Notes: generated from the letters alone by a model not told the origin. DNA of 64,000 nucleotides from Cuneatibacter caecimuris (GCF_004216775.1 NZ_SGXF01000004.1:124001-188000), one strand, 5' to 3'. Positions 8,951-21,662 are shown, counted from the stretch's first letter. Numbers and translations: made by a program.

Positions 8951-10054
8951 ATGAAAATCATATGCCAGAAAGATATTTTGCAAAAAGGAGTCAATATCGT
9001 ATCCAAAGCAGTTCCTTCAAAAACTACTATGCCTATTCTGGAATGTATTTTACTGGATGCTTCAGAAGGACAGATTAAACTGACTGCCAATGATATGGAA
9101 CTCGGTATAGAAACAAAAATAAACGGAGAAATTGAAGATCCTGGCAAAGTCGCTCTGGATGCTAAAATTTTCTCTGAAATCGTAAGACGTCTGCCAGATA
9201 ATGACGTCACCATTGAAACAGACAATAATTTTAATACTTTGATTACCTGTGAAAAGGCAAAATTCAATATTCCCGGAAAAGAAGGATCTGACTTTGCTTA
9301 TCTTCCTGAAATAGAAAAAGACCACTATATAAGCCTCTCTCAGTTTACGCTGAAGGAAATAATCCGTCAGACTATCTTTTCAATTGCTGATAATGAAAAT
9401 AACCGCATGATGTCCGGCGAACTGATTGAAATCAACGGCAGCGAACTTCGCATTGTATCTCTGGACGGGCACAGGATTTCTATCCGCAAGGTAGAACTGA
9501 AGGACGATTATGGACAGATGAAGGTAGTAGTTCCCGGAAAAACTTTGGGAGAAGTTGCAAAAATCCTTTCAGGAGACGCAGAAAGCGAAGTTCTGATGTT
9601 CTTCACTAAAAATCACGTGCTGTTTGAGTTTGACGACACTACCGTCGTGTCGAGGCTGATTGAGGGAGAATATTTTAAAATTAATCAGATGCTGTCCGGC
9701 GATTATGAAACAAAGGTGCAGATTAACAAGCGGGAATTGGCATCCTGTATAGACCGCGCTACCCTGCTTGTGAAAGAAAGCGATAAAAAACCGATTATCA
9801 TGAACGTTCTTGATGAACTGATGGAACTGAAGCTGGTATCCTCTATTGGTTCCCTGAATGAAGAAATCTTGATTACTAAATCCGGAAAAGATATCATGAT
9901 CGGATTTAATCCAAAGTTTTTAATGGACGCTCTCCGGGTAATTGATGATGAAGAAGTCACTCTTTACATGGTGAACCCTAAAGCGCCCTGTTTTATCAAG
10001 GATAAGAAGGAGAGTTATATTTATCTGATTCTGCCTGTGAATTTTATTGCCTGA
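8951..10054 (+). CDS. dnaN: DNA polymerase III sliding clamp, beta subunit DnaN
   Basis: Ring-forming processivity clamp that tethers DNA polymerase to the template. The protein starts MKIICQKDILQKGVNIVSKA and shows the three repeated clamp domains, including SGELIEINGSELRIVSLDGHRIS and the C-terminal YLILPVNFIA peptide-binding edge. 367 residues is normal. The AAAGGAGA ribosome site is 11-12 bases before the ATG. It lies after dnaA, separated by the unwinding element. Confidence 0.98.
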   Translation: MKIICQKDILQKGVNIVSKAVPSKTTMPILECILLDASEGQIKLTANDMELGIETKINGEIEDPGKVALDAKIFSEIVRRLPDNDVTIETDNNFNTLITCEKAKFNIPGKEGSDFAYLPEIEKDHYISLSQFTLKEIIRQTIFSIADNENNRMMSGELIEINGSELRIVSLDGHRISIRKVELKDDYGQMKVVVPGKTLGEVAKILSGDAESEVLMFFTKNHVLFEFDDTTVVSRLIEGEYFKINQMLSGDYETKVQINKRELASCIDRATLLVKESDKKPIIMNVLDELMELKLVSSIGSLNEEILITKSGKDIMIGFNPKFLMDALRVIDDEEVTLYMVNPKAPCFIKDKKESYIYLILPVNFIA

Positions 10055-10095
10055 CGCCGGTATTTTACCGGACGGGATGATGGTGAGGAGAAAAA

Positions 10096-10308
10096 ATGAG
10101 AAAAGTAGTGCTCAGAGAAGAATATATTAAACTAGGGCAGGCGCTGAAAGCTTCCAGGCTGGCTGATTCCGGTGTGGACGCAAAGTTTGCGGTTTTAGAA
10201 GGCAAAGTAAAGGTGAATGGATCTGTGGAACTGCAGAGGGGCAAAAAATTACATGCCGGGGATGTGGTAGAATATAATGGGGAGCAGATTCAGATCTCTG
10301 CGCCATGA
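10096..10308 (+). CDS. yaaA: S4-domain protein YaaA/RlbA
   Basis: Small S4-type RNA-binding protein conserved between dnaN and recF in Firmicutes; a role at the ribosome has been proposed for Bacillus RlbA. The 70 residues are essentially one S4 domain: EYIKLGQALKASRLADSG, AKFAVLEGKVKVNGSVELQRG, KLHAGDVVEYNG. Its stop overlaps the recF ATG (ATGA), so the pair is coupled. Confidence 0.92.
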   Translation: MRKVVLREEYIKLGQALKASRLADSGVDAKFAVLEGKVKVNGSVELQRGKKLHAGDVVEYNGEQIQISAP

Positions 10309-11390
10309 TCGTCACTTCTCTGGATTTAAACCAATTCCGGAATTATCCGGAGCTAAGTTTGCAATTTGACCCCGGAATCAATATTTTTTACGGAGATAAC
10401 GCTCAGGGAAAAACGAATATTCTGGAAGCTGTATATCTGTGCGGCACAAATAAATCCCACAGGAGCAGCCGGGACCGGGAAATGATACGGTTTGGTCAGG
10501 AGGAAGCGCATATCAGACTGATGGCTTCCCGGGACGGGGCGCAGAGAAAGATTGATATGCATCTGAAGCGGAGCCGGGCTAAGGGAATCGCTGTTGACGG
10601 GGTGCCGATCAGAAAGGTCAGCGAACTGTTTGGAATTGTAAATGTTGTATTTTTTTCTCCGGAAGATTTGCAGATTATTAAAAACGGGCCGGCGGAAAGG
10701 CGCAGGTTTATTGATTTAGAGCTGTGTCAGCTGGATAAAATATATTTATATCAACTGGTAAATTATAACAAGTCGCTGATGCAGAGAAATCTTTTGCTCC
10801 GGGAGCTGCCGTTTAGGCCTGAGCTTATGGATACGCTGGAACTCTGGAACGAACAGCTGGACCGTTTTGGAAGCCAGATTGTCCGTTTGCGCGAGAATTT
10901 TATACGGGAGCTGGGTATTACGATCCAGGAGATCCATCAAAAACTGTCGGGAAACAGAGAGACCCTGGAAATCAGGTATGAGCCTGACTGCCGGGCAGAC
11001 TGCATCCTGGACGCGCTTCATTCAGGGGAACAGCGGGACCTGAAGCAAAAGACCACCATGTCAGGGCCGCACAGGGACGATATTAATTTTATTGTCAACG
11101 GCGTGGATATCCGCAGATTCGGTTCGCAGGGCCAGCAAAGAACTGCGGCTCTGTCTCTGAAAATGGCTGAAATCAATTTAGTAAAAAAAATGACGAAGGA
11201 TACGCCTGTGCTGCTGTTGGATGATGTACTCAGCGAATTAGATGCCGGCAGGCAGACACAGCTTCTGAATTCCATTGAAGGGATTCAAACCATGATCACC
11301 TGTACTGGTCTGGATGATTTTGTCAACCACAGGTTTCACATGGACAAAATATTCAGGGTATCGGAAGGTACCGTAAGGAATGAAAATTAG
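10305..11390 (+). CDS. recF: DNA replication and repair protein RecF
   Basis: SMC-like ABC ATPase that loads RecA at gaps. Walker A is GDNAQGKTN (about residues 30-38); the signature region is GSQGQQRTAALSLKMAEI; Walker B is VLLLDDVLSELD. 361 residues is usual. The start overlaps the yaaA stop and the next gene, gyrB, starts 9 nt downstream, forming the conserved dnaA-gyr cluster. Confidence 0.97.
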   Translation: MIVTSLDLNQFRNYPELSLQFDPGINIFYGDNAQGKTNILEAVYLCGTNKSHRSSRDREMIRFGQEEAHIRLMASRDGAQRKIDMHLKRSRAKGIAVDGVPIRKVSELFGIVNVVFFSPEDLQIIKNGPAERRRFIDLELCQLDKIYLYQLVNYNKSLMQRNLLLRELPFRPELMDTLELWNEQLDRFGSQIVRLRENFIRELGITIQEIHQKLSGNRETLEIRYEPDCRADCILDALHSGEQRDLKQKTTMSGPHRDDINFIVNGVDIRRFGSQGQQRTAALSLKMAEINLVKKMTKDTPVLLLDDVLSELDAGRQTQLLNSIEGIQTMITCTGLDDFVNHRFHMDKIFRVSEGTVRNEN

Positions 11391-13319
<1,929 letters not shown>

Positions 13320-13343
13320 AGTCCGGGACGGAGGATAGGAAAT

Positions 13344-15839
13344 ATGGATGAAACAGTATTTGACAAGGTCCATGATATAGACTTGCAAGAGACTATGGAG
13401 ACCTCTTATATCGATTATGCTATGAGCGTGATCGCGCAGCGTGCGCTGCCGGATGTACGGGACGGCCTGAAGCCGGTGCAGCGCCGCGTGCTGTACTCCA
13501 TGATCGAATTGAACAACGGTCCGGACAAACCTCACAGAAAGTGCGCACGTATAGTCGGCGATACCATGGGTAAATATCATCCCCATGGAGACAGCTCTAT
13601 ATACGGAGCTTTAGTCAACATGGCCCAGGACTGGTCTACCAGGTATCCGTTGGTGGACGGCCATGGGAATTTTGGGTCTGTGGACGGGGACGGCGCCGCC
13701 GCCATGCGTTATACAGAGGCAAGGCTCAGTAAGATTTCAATGGAAATGCTTGCTGATATCAACAAAGATACCGTCGATTTTGTGCCAAACTTTGATGAGA
13801 CTGAAAAGGAACCTTCCGTGCTTCCTGCAAGGTATCCTAATCTTCTGGTGAACGGCACAACCGGTATTGCGGTGGGAATGGCCACCAATATCCCCCCTCA
13901 TAACCTGGGGGAGATCATTGATGCAGTGGTAAAAATTATTGATAACCGCATTTATGAAAACCGGGAAACAGAGATGAAAGAGCTTCTGGATCTGGTAAAA
14001 GGTCCCGATTTTCCCACCGGAGCCACAATTCTCGGAAAAAGGGGGATTGAGGAATCATACCGCACAGGCCGCGGGAAAATTAAAGTACGGGCGGTCACAA
14101 ATATTGAACCAATGCAGAATGGTAAGAACAGGATTGTTGTAACCGAGCTGCCTTATATGGTTAATAAAGCCAGGCTGATAGAAAAAATAGCTGAGCTTGT
14201 AAAAGATAAAAAAGTGGATGGAATCACGGACCTGCGGGATGAATCGGACCGCGAGGGGATGCGGATCTGTATTGAACTGCGGCGTGACGTCAATCCCAAT
14301 ATTGTGATGAATCTTCTGATGAAACATACGCAGCTGCAGGATTCATTCGGCGTAATTATGCTGGCTTTGGTAAACAATGAACCAAAGGTTCTGAATCTTC
14401 ATGAGATGCTGAAATACTATCTGAAGCATCAAGAGGATGTAGTAACCAGGAGGACCAGATATGATCTGAATAAGGCGGAAGAGCGCGCCCATATTTTAGA
14501 GGGCTTGCTGATAGCCCTGGACCACATTGACAGAGTGATTCAGATTATTCGCGGTTCAGAAAATGTGGCCGCGGCAAAAGCTGCATTAATTCAGGAATTT
14601 GGGCTTTCGGAAGCCCAGTCCCAGGCGATTGTAGATATGCGTCTGCGCGCTTTGACTGGTTTAGAGAGGGAAAAACTGGAAAATGAATATAAGGAGCTGG
14701 AAGCCAGGATTCAGGAATTGAAAGCCATTCTGGCAGATGAAAAGCTGCTTTTGGGAGTGATCCGGGAAGAAATCCTGGTGATTCGGGCAAAATATGCGGA
14801 TCCCAGGCGAACTGCTATCGGTTATGACGAGGATGATTTTACAGATGAGGATTTGATTCCGGATGAACCAACTGTGATCGCTATGACAAAGCTGGGATAT
14901 ATCAAGCGCATGTCGGTGGACAATTTTAAGGCGCAGAACCGGGGCGGAAAAGGAATCAAGGGTATGCAGACCATCGATGACGACTATATTGAGGATCTGC
15001 TGATGACCACGACCCATCACCATATAATGTTTTTTACCAATCAGGGTCGGGTATACAGGCTGAAAACATATGAGATACCGGAAGCAGGACGGACAGCCAG
15101 GGGAACAGCTATTGTAAATCTGATTCAGCTGCAGCCGGAAGAAAAGGTTACCGCTATTATCACAAAAAAAGATTTTAACGATGGTGAATATCTGTTTATG
15201 GCCACAAAGTTGGGGCTGGTAAAGCGCACGGATATTTCGGAATACGCTAATATCAGAAAAACGGGGCTTGCCGCCATTAACCTGCGGGATGAAGATGAAT
15301 TGATTGAAGTGAAGGTGACGGATAATACGAAAGATATTTTCCTGGTTTCCAAATTTGGGCAATGTATCCGGTTCAGGGAAACGGACGTCCGTCCTACAGG
15401 CCGCGTATCCATGGGTGTAAGAGGAATGAATCTGGATGACGAAGATGAAGTCATTGGAATGCAGATGGATACTCAGGGCGATAAATTGCTGTTTGTTTCG
15501 GAAATGGGAATGGGAAAGAGGACCTCGATTGATGAATTTACCTGCCAGAACAGAGGCGGAAAGGGCGTGAGGTGCTACAGAATAAATGACAAGACCGGAA
15601 ACCTGGTTGGCATGAAGGCCGTTCAGGATCATTACGAGATCATGATCATTACAACAGAAGGAATCATCATCCGGCTGAAGGTTTCTGATATTTCTGTGCT
15701 GGGAAGAAATACTTCCGGCGTGAAGCTGATGAATATCAACCCAGAAAGTGATGTAAGAGTCGCCAGCATCGCAAAGGTGCGTGAGAGTGAACAAGAGGAT
15801 GAGGCGGATGAAACAGAAGCAGAATCAGAAACAGAATAA
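13344..15839 (+). CDS. gyrA: DNA gyrase subunit A
   Basis: DNA-cleaving subunit of gyrase. The catalytic tyrosine lies in [11 protein letters not shown] (about residue 122) and the quinolone-resistance region [19 protein letters not shown] is intact. The GyrA-box QNRGGKG occurs in the C-terminal beta-pinwheel domain, with a second copy downstream ([10 protein letters not shown]). The protein ends in a Glu-rich acidic tail, as in many Clostridia. 831 residues. Its 3' end overlaps the start of gdpP. Confidence 0.98.
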   Translation: MDETVFDKVHDIDLQETMETSYIDYAMSVIAQRALPDVRDGLKPVQRRVLYSMIELNNGPDKPHRKCARIVGDTMGKYHPHGDSSIYGALVNMAQDWSTRYPLVDGHGNFGSVDGDGAAAMRYTEARLSKISMEMLADINKDTVDFVPNFDETEKEPSVLPARYPNLLVNGTTGIAVGMATNIPPHNLGEIIDAVVKIIDNRIYENRETEMKELLDLVKGPDFPTGATILGKRGIEESYRTGRGKIKVRAVTNIEPMQNGKNRIVVTELPYMVNKARLIEKIAELVKDKKVDGITDLRDESDREGMRICIELRRDVNPNIVMNLLMKHTQLQDSFGVIMLALVNNEPKVLNLHEMLKYYLKHQEDVVTRRTRYDLNKAEERAHILEGLLIALDHIDRVIQIIRGSENVAAAKAALIQEFGLSEAQSQAIVDMRLRALTGLEREKLENEYKELEARIQELKAILADEKLLLGVIREEILVIRAKYADPRRTAIGYDEDDFTDEDLIPDEPTVIAMTKLGYIKRMSVDNFKAQNRGGKGIKGMQTIDDDYIEDLLMTTTHHHIMFFTNQGRVYRLKTYEIPEAGRTARGTAIVNLIQLQPEEKVTAIITKKDFNDGEYLFMATKLGLVKRTDISEYANIRKTGLAAINLRDEDELIEVKVTDNTKDIFLVSKFGQCIRFRETDVRPTGRVSMGVRGMNLDDEDEVIGMQMDTQGDKLLFVSEMGMGKRTSIDEFTCQNRGGKGVRCYRINDKTGNLVGMKAVQDHYEIMIITTEGIIIRLKVSDISVLGRNTSGVKLMNINPESDVRVASIAKVRESEQEDEADETEAESETE

Positions 15840-17877
15840 TCAAAAAAAAATTAATGGTAAACTGAAAATTTATTTGCGTTGGCCCATGGTTTTTTCTGCA
15901 CTGACAGTTTTGTTAAATATCTTTGTTTTTATGGTCAGCTTTCAGGCAGGCGTCCTGATGGTAGGGTTTACCCTGCTCTATCTGGTGATGTCCGGTCTGT
16001 TATACTGGTACCGTTCAAAGTATGTGATGACAGACCTGGTCACTTTTGCTGCTGATTATGCACAGATACAGAAGCAGCTCCTCAGCGAAATGAGCGTGCC
16101 CTACGCTATGACAGATGAAAATGGAAGGCTGTTATGGATGAACCAGGCCTTTCAGCGGATTACTGGAAAAGACGGGAAGCTGTATCATTACCTTAACTCT
16201 GTTTTTACAGAAATTACTGAAGAAGATTTCCCGAAAGGGGAAGTGGAACAAATCACCCACATCCAGTACAAAGAAAAAAAATACTGGATTGAAATAAAAA
16301 AGATCAGGATCACGGATGTAATTCGGGAAATTGATCTTCCATTAAAACAGGAGTCGGAAACTGATCTGTTTGTACTGTATCTCCATGATGAAACAGAGCT
16401 GATCTCTTATAAAAATAAAATTGAAGAGGAAAGGCTGATTGCCGGGCTTATCTATCTGGACAACTATGAAGAAGCCCTGGAGAGCATTGAAGAAGTGCGC
16501 CGCTCCCTGCTGGTAGCGCTGATCGACAGAAAAATCAACAAATATGTTTCAAACATGGGCGGCATCCTGAAAAAGATCGAGAAAGATAAATATTTTGTAG
16601 TTTTGAAACAAAAGTATCTGAAGGAACTGGAAAATACAAAATTTCCTCTTTTGGAGGATGTAAAGACAGTTAATATCGGAAATGAGATGTCCGTAACCAT
16701 CAGTATAGGCCTGGGAAAAGGCGGAGAGACTTATCTGCAGAATTATGAGTACGCCAGAACAGCTATTGATATGGCTCTTGGCCGTGGCGGGGACCAGGCC
16801 GTGATAAAAGATAACGGAAAAATTTATTATTATGGCGGTAAGTCCCAGTCTGTAGAAAAAAATACCCGTGTAAAAGCGCGTGTGAAGGCCCAGGCGCTGA
16901 GAGAACTGATTGAGGGTAAGGAACATGTGATGATTATGGGCCATAATATGAGCGATGTGGACAGCATCGGCGCCGGCATCGGCATCTACCGTGCGGCGAA
17001 AATTTCCGGCAAAAAGGCACATATTGTTGTAAATGAAATTACCTCTTCCGTAAAACCGCTTATGGACCGCTTCAGGGATAATCCTGAATATGAACAGGAT
17101 ATTTTTATTAATAACGAAAGAGCATTGGAGATCATTGACCCTAATACCGTTTTGGTGGTGGTGGATGTGAACAGGCCCAGTTATACAGAGTGTCCTGATC
17201 TGCTGCAAATATCCAGGCATATCGTCGTTCTGGACCATCACAGACAGACCAGAGAAGTGATAGACAATGCGGTGTTATCTTATGTAGAGCCATATGCTTC
17301 TTCCGCCTGCGAGATGGTGGCGGAAGTTCTCCAATATTATGAGGATAATCTGCGCCTTCGTCAGCTGGATGCGGAAGCGTTATACGCAGGTATTGTGATT
17401 GATACAAATAACTTTATGAATAAAACCGGAGTGCGGACTTTCGAGGCTGCTGCCTATCTGAGGCGCTGTGGGGCTGATGTGACCCGGGTGCGCAAAATGT
17501 TCCGGGATGAAATGGGGGATTATAAGGCAAGAGCGGCGGCTGTGAGGGATGCGGAAGTGTTTGAAGGGATTTTTGCCATTAGCATATGTCCCAACGACAC
17601 TGTGGAAAGCCCCACCATTATAGGCGCTCAGGCTGCCAATGAGTTGCTGAATATTCGCGGGATCAAGGCATCATTTGTGCTGACGGAATTTCATAGTAAA
17701 ATATATATCAGCGCCCGTTCTATAGATGAGGTTAACGTACAGGTAATTATGGAACGTCTGGGCGGCGGGGGACATATGACTATAGCGGGAGCGCAGCTGA
17801 CAGGCATGGACGCAAAAGAGGCGAAGGAGAAGGTAAAGGAAGTTCTCCAGAGCATGACTGAAGGAGGAGAAATCTGA
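15808..17877 (+). CDS. gdpP: cyclic-di-AMP phosphodiesterase GdpP (PAS-degenerate GGDEF-DHH/DHHA1)
   Basis: Membrane-bound enzyme that hydrolyses c-di-AMP, controlling potassium and cell-wall homeostasis. After a basic tail come two membrane helices (about residues 20-65), a PAS-like region ([17 protein letters not shown]), a degenerate GGDEF domain, and a DHH phosphoesterase with [18 protein letters not shown] and the DHHA1 motif [12 protein letters not shown]. The frame opens at a GTG (15781) deep in gyrA, but the ATG at 15808 has AGAGG nine bases upstream, so it is preferred; it overlaps gyrA by 32 nt in another frame. rplI follows with a TGATG overlap. Confidence 0.95.
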   Translation: MKQKQNQKQNNQKKINGKLKIYLRWPMVFSALTVLLNIFVFMVSFQAGVLMVGFTLLYLVMSGLLYWYRSKYVMTDLVTFAADYAQIQKQLLSEMSVPYAMTDENGRLLWMNQAFQRITGKDGKLYHYLNSVFTEITEEDFPKGEVEQITHIQYKEKKYWIEIKKIRITDVIREIDLPLKQESETDLFVLYLHDETELISYKNKIEEERLIAGLIYLDNYEEALESIEEVRRSLLVALIDRKINKYVSNMGGILKKIEKDKYFVVLKQKYLKELENTKFPLLEDVKTVNIGNEMSVTISIGLGKGGETYLQNYEYARTAIDMALGRGGDQAVIKDNGKIYYYGGKSQSVEKNTRVKARVKAQALRELIEGKEHVMIMGHNMSDVDSIGAGIGIYRAAKISGKKAHIVVNEITSSVKPLMDRFRDNPEYEQDIFINNERALEIIDPNTVLVVVDVNRPSYTECPDLLQISRHIVVLDHHRQTREVIDNAVLSYVEPYASSACEMVAEVLQYYEDNLRLRQLDAEALYAGIVIDTNNFMNKTGVRTFEAAAYLRRCGADVTRVRKMFRDEMGDYKARAAAVRDAEVFEGIFAISICPNDTVESPTIIGAQAANELLNIRGIKASFVLTEFHSKIYISARSIDEVNVQVIMERLGGGGHMTIAGAQLTGMDAKEAKEKVKEVLQSMTEGGEI

Positions 17878-18323
17878 TGAAAGTAATTTTGCTGGAAGAT
17901 GTGAAAGCATTGGGAAAAAAGGGTGAAACGGTAGAAGTCAACGATGGTTACGCCCGTAATTTTCTGTTGAAAAAAAAGCTGGGAATTGAAGCAAATTCAA
18001 AGAACCTGAATGATTTGAAACTGCAAAAGGCAAATGAGGAGAGGATGGCCCAGCAGCGTCTGGAAGAAGCAAAGGCGCTGGCGGAAAAGATAGCAGAGAA
18101 GCCTGTGGTAGTATCTATAAAGACAGGGGAAGGCGGAAAAATTTTCGGGTCCGTATCTACAAAGGAAATTGCGGCGGAAGCGGAAAAACAGCTGGGTTTT
18201 TCGATTGATAAAAAGAAAATGCAGTTAGCAGAACCCATCAAATCTCTTGGAACTCATCTGGTGCCGGTAAAAGTGCATAAGGATGTGACAGCAACGCTGA
18301 CAGTAAAGGTAAAGGAAGCCTGA
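17877..18323 (+). CDS. rplI: 50S ribosomal protein bL9
   Basis: Binds 23S rRNA in the large subunit. The N-terminal domain [20 protein letters not shown] followed by [14 protein letters not shown] is diagnostic; a long central helix (residues about 40-75) and the C-terminal domain ([13 protein letters not shown]) complete the 148-residue protein. GGAGG lies before the ATG, which overlaps the gdpP stop by one base. The gdpP-rplI-dnaB order is conserved in Firmicutes. Confidence 0.97.
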   Translation: MKVILLEDVKALGKKGETVEVNDGYARNFLLKKKLGIEANSKNLNDLKLQKANEERMAQQRLEEAKALAEKIAEKPVVVSIKTGEGGKIFGSVSTKEIAAEAEKQLGFSIDKKKMQLAEPIKSLGTHLVPVKVHKDVTATLTVKVKEA

Positions 18324-18350
18324 CACACATAGGAAAAGGGAGGAAGCTGC

Positions 18351-19688
18351 ATGGAAGAGTCATTGATCAAGAGGGTACTGCCTCACAGCGTTGAGGCGGA
18401 ACAATCCGTGATTGGTTCCATGCTGATGGACCGCGAAGCGATTGTCACGGCATCTGAGCTGATTCATGGAGAAGATTTTTATCAGAGCCAGTACGGCGTT
18501 ATTTTTGAATCAATCGTGGAACTTTATAACGAAGGGAAGCCTGTGGATCTGGTCACGCTCCAGGACCGTTTGAAGGAAAAGGATGTTCCGCCGGAAGTGA
18601 GCAGCATGGAATTTGTCCGGGATCTGGTTATTTCAGTACCTACCTCTGCCAATGTGAAATCCTATGCTTCTATTGTTTATGAAAAATCCCTGCTGCGCAG
18701 GCTGATCAAGGTAAATGAAAGCATTGCGAATGAATGTTATCTTGGCCGGGAGAAGCTGGAAGACATTTTGGCCAAAACAGAAAAGGAAATATTTAATCTG
18801 CTGCAAACCAGAGCCACAGGTGATTATGTTCCAATCAGACAGATTGTTTTTGATGTTGTCAATAAGATTGAAATGGCTGCCAGGAATAAGAGCACTGTGA
18901 CAGGGATTGCAACTGGATTTACAGATCTGGATTACAGGACCAGCGGCATGCAGCCGTCTGATCTGGTGCTTATCGCAGCCCGTCCATCCATGGGAAAGAC
19001 TGCATTTGTACTGAATCTTGCGCAGTACATGGCGGTAAAAAATCATCATACCACCGCAATTTTCAGCCTTGAGATGTCCAGGGAACAGCTTGTTAACCGT
19101 ATGCTGGCGATGGAATCGAGAGTGGATTCACAAGTACTGCGTACCGGAAGCCTGACGGACAGCGATTGGGATCAGGTGGTGGAGAGTTCAGGCGTGATAG
19201 CGAATTCTAATCTGGTGATTGATGATACCCCTGGGATTTCTATCACAGAACTACGTTCAAAATGCAGAAAACTGAAATTGGAAAAGGACCTCAGGGTAAT
19301 TATTATAGATTATTTACAGCTCATGAGCGGGGGCAGCAAGAAGACAGACAGCCGCCAGCAGGAGATTTCTGAAATTTCCCGTTCTCTGAAGGCTTTGGCC
19401 AGAGAGCTGAGCGTGCCTGTGCTGGCTTTGTCCCAGCTGAGCCGTGCCTGTGAGACCAGGCCTGACCACAGGCCAATGCTTTCAGACCTGCGCGAGTCCG
19501 GTGCTATTGAACAGGATGCCGATGTGGTGATGTTCCTTTACCGTGATGATTATTATAATAAAGACAGTGAAGCGAAAAATATCGCGGAAGTAATTATAGC
19601 AAAACAGAGAAACGGCCCTATCGGAACAGTGGAGCTGGCATGGCTTCCAAATTATACAAAATTCGGGAATATCGAGAGGCGTCCATAA
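18351..19688 (+). CDS. dnaB: replicative DNA helicase DnaB (DnaC in Bacillus)
   Basis: Hexameric 5'-3' helicase at the replication fork. The N-terminal domain (LPHSVEAEQSVIGSMLMD) is joined by a linker to the RecA-like core: GFTDLDYRTSGMQPSDLVLI, Walker A ARPSMGKTAF, Walker B VIIIDYLQLMSGG, and DLRESGAIEQDADVVMFLYR near the end. 445 residues, no intein. Its stop lies only 9 bp from the stop of the convergent radical SAM gene. Confidence 0.98.
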   Translation: MEESLIKRVLPHSVEAEQSVIGSMLMDREAIVTASELIHGEDFYQSQYGVIFESIVELYNEGKPVDLVTLQDRLKEKDVPPEVSSMEFVRDLVISVPTSANVKSYASIVYEKSLLRRLIKVNESIANECYLGREKLEDILAKTEKEIFNLLQTRATGDYVPIRQIVFDVVNKIEMAARNKSTVTGIATGFTDLDYRTSGMQPSDLVLIAARPSMGKTAFVLNLAQYMAVKNHHTTAIFSLEMSREQLVNRMLAMESRVDSQVLRTGSLTDSDWDQVVESSGVIANSNLVIDDTPGISITELRSKCRKLKLEKDLRVIIIDYLQLMSGGSKKTDSRQQEISEISRSLKALARELSVPVLALSQLSRACETRPDHRPMLSDLRESGAIEQDADVVMFLYRDDYYNKDSEAKNIAEVIIAKQRNGPIGTVELAWLPNYTKFGNIERRP

Positions 19689-19697
19689 ATGGACAGT

Positions 19698-20561
19698 TCA
19701 GAATAAACTGAGCTGGTATTCTTTTTCCGGAAAATGACGGAGATATTCGAATATCTGATCATTGTCATGCATAACGCCGCGGCGTTCACACTCTGTATGA
19801 AAAATATCCATCAGTTTTTTATTTTGGCTGCTGAGGCATTCATAAGAATTACCAAATTGCTGAATATATTTTTGCTTCAGGCCCGGGAAGTGGCGGTCCA
19901 GAGCATTATAGAAATACTCTCTGTCGCCCTGACGAAGGGTGGTGCCTATTCCAAAACAAATAATGCCTTTCACATTGGCGCTGAAGCACAGCCGCAGGAT
20001 ACCGAGGAGATTTTCCTCGGTATCATTAATATAAGGAAGAACAGGAGAAAACCATACTACTGTGGGTATTCCGCTTTCCTCCATAATTTTCAAAACCTCC
20101 CAGCGTCTTTGCGTGGTGCAGACATTAGGCTCGATCAATCTGCACAGCGGCTCATCCCAGGTGGTCAAAGTCATTTGTACTACACATTTTGCTTTTCTGT
20201 TGATGCTTTTCAGCAAATCCAGATCCCGCAGAATGCGGTCAGATTTCGTCTGTACAGTAAGGCCGAACCCATAGTGGTCTATGATCTCCAAACATCTCCT
20301 GGTAAGGCCCAGCTGCATTTCACAGTGCATATAAGGATCGCACATAGCTCCAGTGCCGATCATACATTTTTTTCGTTTTCTTCGCAGGGCGTTTTCCAGC
20401 AGTTCCGGCGCATTCTGTTTTACTTCAATATCTTCAAAGGAATGATTCATCTGATAGCAGTCAGAGCGGCTGTCACAGTAAATACAGCCATGGGTGCAGC
20501 CACGGTAGATATTCATTCCGTTTCTTGCTGAAAGCAGTCCTTTTGAATTTACAAAATGCAT
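19698..20561 (-). CDS. SPL-family radical SAM protein
   Basis: Radical SAM protein of the group that includes spore photoproduct lyase and related uncharacterised enzymes. The cluster motif CTHGCIYC appears at about residues 22-29 after the characteristic N-terminus ARNGMNIYRG. Further support: GTGAMCDPYMHCE, VQTKSDRILRDLDLL, TLTTWDEPLCRLIEP and WFSPVLPYINDTEENL. At 287 residues it is shorter than true SplB (about 340), and the substrate cannot be read from the sequence. AGGAG precedes the ATG. The promoter region carries two perfect dyads, suggesting a specific repressor. Confidence 0.85.
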   Translation of the reverse strand: MHFVNSKGLLSARNGMNIYRGCTHGCIYCDSRSDCYQMNHSFEDIEVKQNAPELLENALRRKRKKCMIGTGAMCDPYMHCEMQLGLTRRCLEIIDHYGFGLTVQTKSDRILRDLDLLKSINRKAKCVVQMTLTTWDEPLCRLIEPNVCTTQRRWEVLKIMEESGIPTVVWFSPVLPYINDTEENLLGILRLCFSANVKGIICFGIGTTLRQGDREYFYNALDRHFPGLKQKYIQQFGNSYECLSSQNKKLMDIFHTECERRGVMHDNDQIFEYLRHFPEKEYQLSLF

Positions 20562-20579
20562 TGGAATCTCCTTTTAGTT

Positions 20580-20622
20580 TTCTATGATAATATCATAGAA
20601 TAGATGACAGGGCATGTCATCT
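20580..20622 (-). promoter_or_regulatory. promoter with two palindromes upstream of the SPL-like gene
   Basis: A minus-strand promoter can be drawn: -35 ATGACA (20620-20615), 17-bp spacer, -10 TATGAT (20597-20592). A perfect 21-bp palindrome with arms TTCTATGATA (20580-20589) and TATCATAGAA (20591-20600) covers the -10 and start site; a second dyad, AGATGACA/TGTCATCT (20602-20609, 20615-20622), covers the -35. This arrangement looks like a two-site operator. Confidence 0.55.
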
Positions 20623-20631
20623 TTACAGATA

Positions 20632-20665
20632 AAAATGAGTGCAGCCAAATGACCGCACTCATTTT
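20632..20665 (-). terminator. terminator of the short-chain dehydrogenase gene
   Basis: Perfect 11-bp stem, AAAATGAGTGC (20632-20642) with GCACTCATTTT (20655-20665) and a 12-nt loop, ending in a uridine run on the minus strand just after the dehydrogenase stop. It may also act for plus-strand readthrough. Confidence 0.8.
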
Positions 20666-20673
20666 ATATTTGA

Positions 20674-21435
20674 TTAGTTACAGGATACGCCGCCGTCTAC
20701 CACAATGGTGGAACCGTTCATAAATTTTGCGTCATCGCTGGCAACATAGAGAACAGCAGAAGAAATGTCTTCCGGTTTTCCCTGAGGAATGGCTGTATTC
20801 AACCCTGCCATGATCACACCCATCCCCTTCTGGCTGATATCAGTCTGACTGTTCATAACCTCGGTTTCAACGCCGCCGGGACAGATAACGTTACAGCGGA
20901 TATTGTTGCTCACATACATATATGCAGTGTTCTCCGTCAAACCCACCAAAGCATGCTTGGAGGCAGTATAGGCAGCGCCTGCGCGGCATCCGCACACGCC
21001 GCCGATTGAAGCTACGTTCACAATATTACCGCCGGATTCCTGACCGCACATAACATCCACTGCTTTTCTCATCGCGTACATCGGGCCTGTCAGGTTGACG
21101 TCCATTACACGTTTCCACTGCTCGTCTGTCACCTCTGTAATAGGCTTAAATTCATCCATGATACCGGCATTGTTCACAAGCACGTCCAGCTTACCACATT
21201 CCTTTACCGCGTAATCAATCATCCCCTCGTTTACTTCCAAAGATGAAATATCTCCGGCATAGGGAAGAATTTTTCCGGCAAATCCCTCAGCATCCTTTGC
21301 AAGCTGCTCCAAACGTTCTTTTCTGCGGGCCACGGCAATGACTGCAGCTCCTTCTTTTGCAAAATCCAGAGCAATTCTGTACCCCATACCAGAACTCGCC
21401 CCTGTTACTACTACACATTTCCCTTCAAATCTCAT
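20674..21435 (-). CDS. short-chain dehydrogenase/reductase (SDR), substrate unknown
   Basis: Classical SDR oxidoreductase using NAD(P)H. The nucleotide site is VVVTGASSGMG near the N-terminus, followed by VNNAG, and the catalytic set Ser (NVASIGG), Tyr and Lys (YTASK). ICPGGVETEV and the C-terminal NGSTIVVDGG are also standard. 253 residues. An upstream ATG exists at 21450, but AGGAGG lies seven bases before the ATG at 21435. The classical family includes 3-oxoacyl-ACP reductases, sugar dehydrogenases and gut bacterial hydroxysteroid dehydrogenases; sequence alone does not decide. It stands alone with its own promoter and terminator. Confidence 0.88.
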   Translation of the reverse strand: MRFEGKCVVVTGASSGMGYRIALDFAKEGAAVIAVARRKERLEQLAKDAEGFAGKILPYAGDISSLEVNEGMIDYAVKECGKLDVLVNNAGIMDEFKPITEVTDEQWKRVMDVNLTGPMYAMRKAVDVMCGQESGGNIVNVASIGGVCGCRAGAAYTASKHALVGLTENTAYMYVSNNIRCNVICPGGVETEVMNSQTDISQKGMGVIMAGLNTAIPQGKPEDISSAVLYVASDDAKFMNGSTIVVDGGVSCN

Positions 21436-21469
21436 GGTCTGCCTCCTCAAAAGTTATTTATTTAACACA

Positions 21470-21498
21470 ATTATATAGGAATAAAGGAAGGAACGCAA
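21470..21498 (-). promoter_or_regulatory. promoter of the SDR gene
   Basis: Minus-strand -35 TTGCGT (21498-21493), 17-bp spacer, consensus -10 TATAAT (21475-21470), 35 bases before the start codon. Confidence 0.6.
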
Positions 21499-21662
21499 GA
21501 GGAACAGGGAAAATTAAAAAAACCTTTGGCTTCAGCTATAAATCTTTCAAATTTATTGGAATATTCTCAGGTGAATCTTCATATATTGTCAATAGGGCGG
21601 AAAGTATTGATACATAAAAATAAAAGAAGCCGTCAAATCAATTCCAAAAAGGAGAAAGAGAC

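Noticed and set aside
14661-15794. Open frame of about 377 codons on the minus strand inside gyrA
   Set aside because: Antisense shadow of gyrA with low-complexity His/Phe/Ile-rich translation and no ribosome site.
15781-15807. GTG start of gdpP at 15781
   Set aside because: It would overlap gyrA by 59 nt and lacks a ribosome site; AGAGG precedes the ATG at 15808.
19734-20531. Plus-strand open frame opposite the SPL-like gene
   Set aside because: The minus-strand product has the CxxxCxxC cluster and family motifs; the plus-strand translation shows none.
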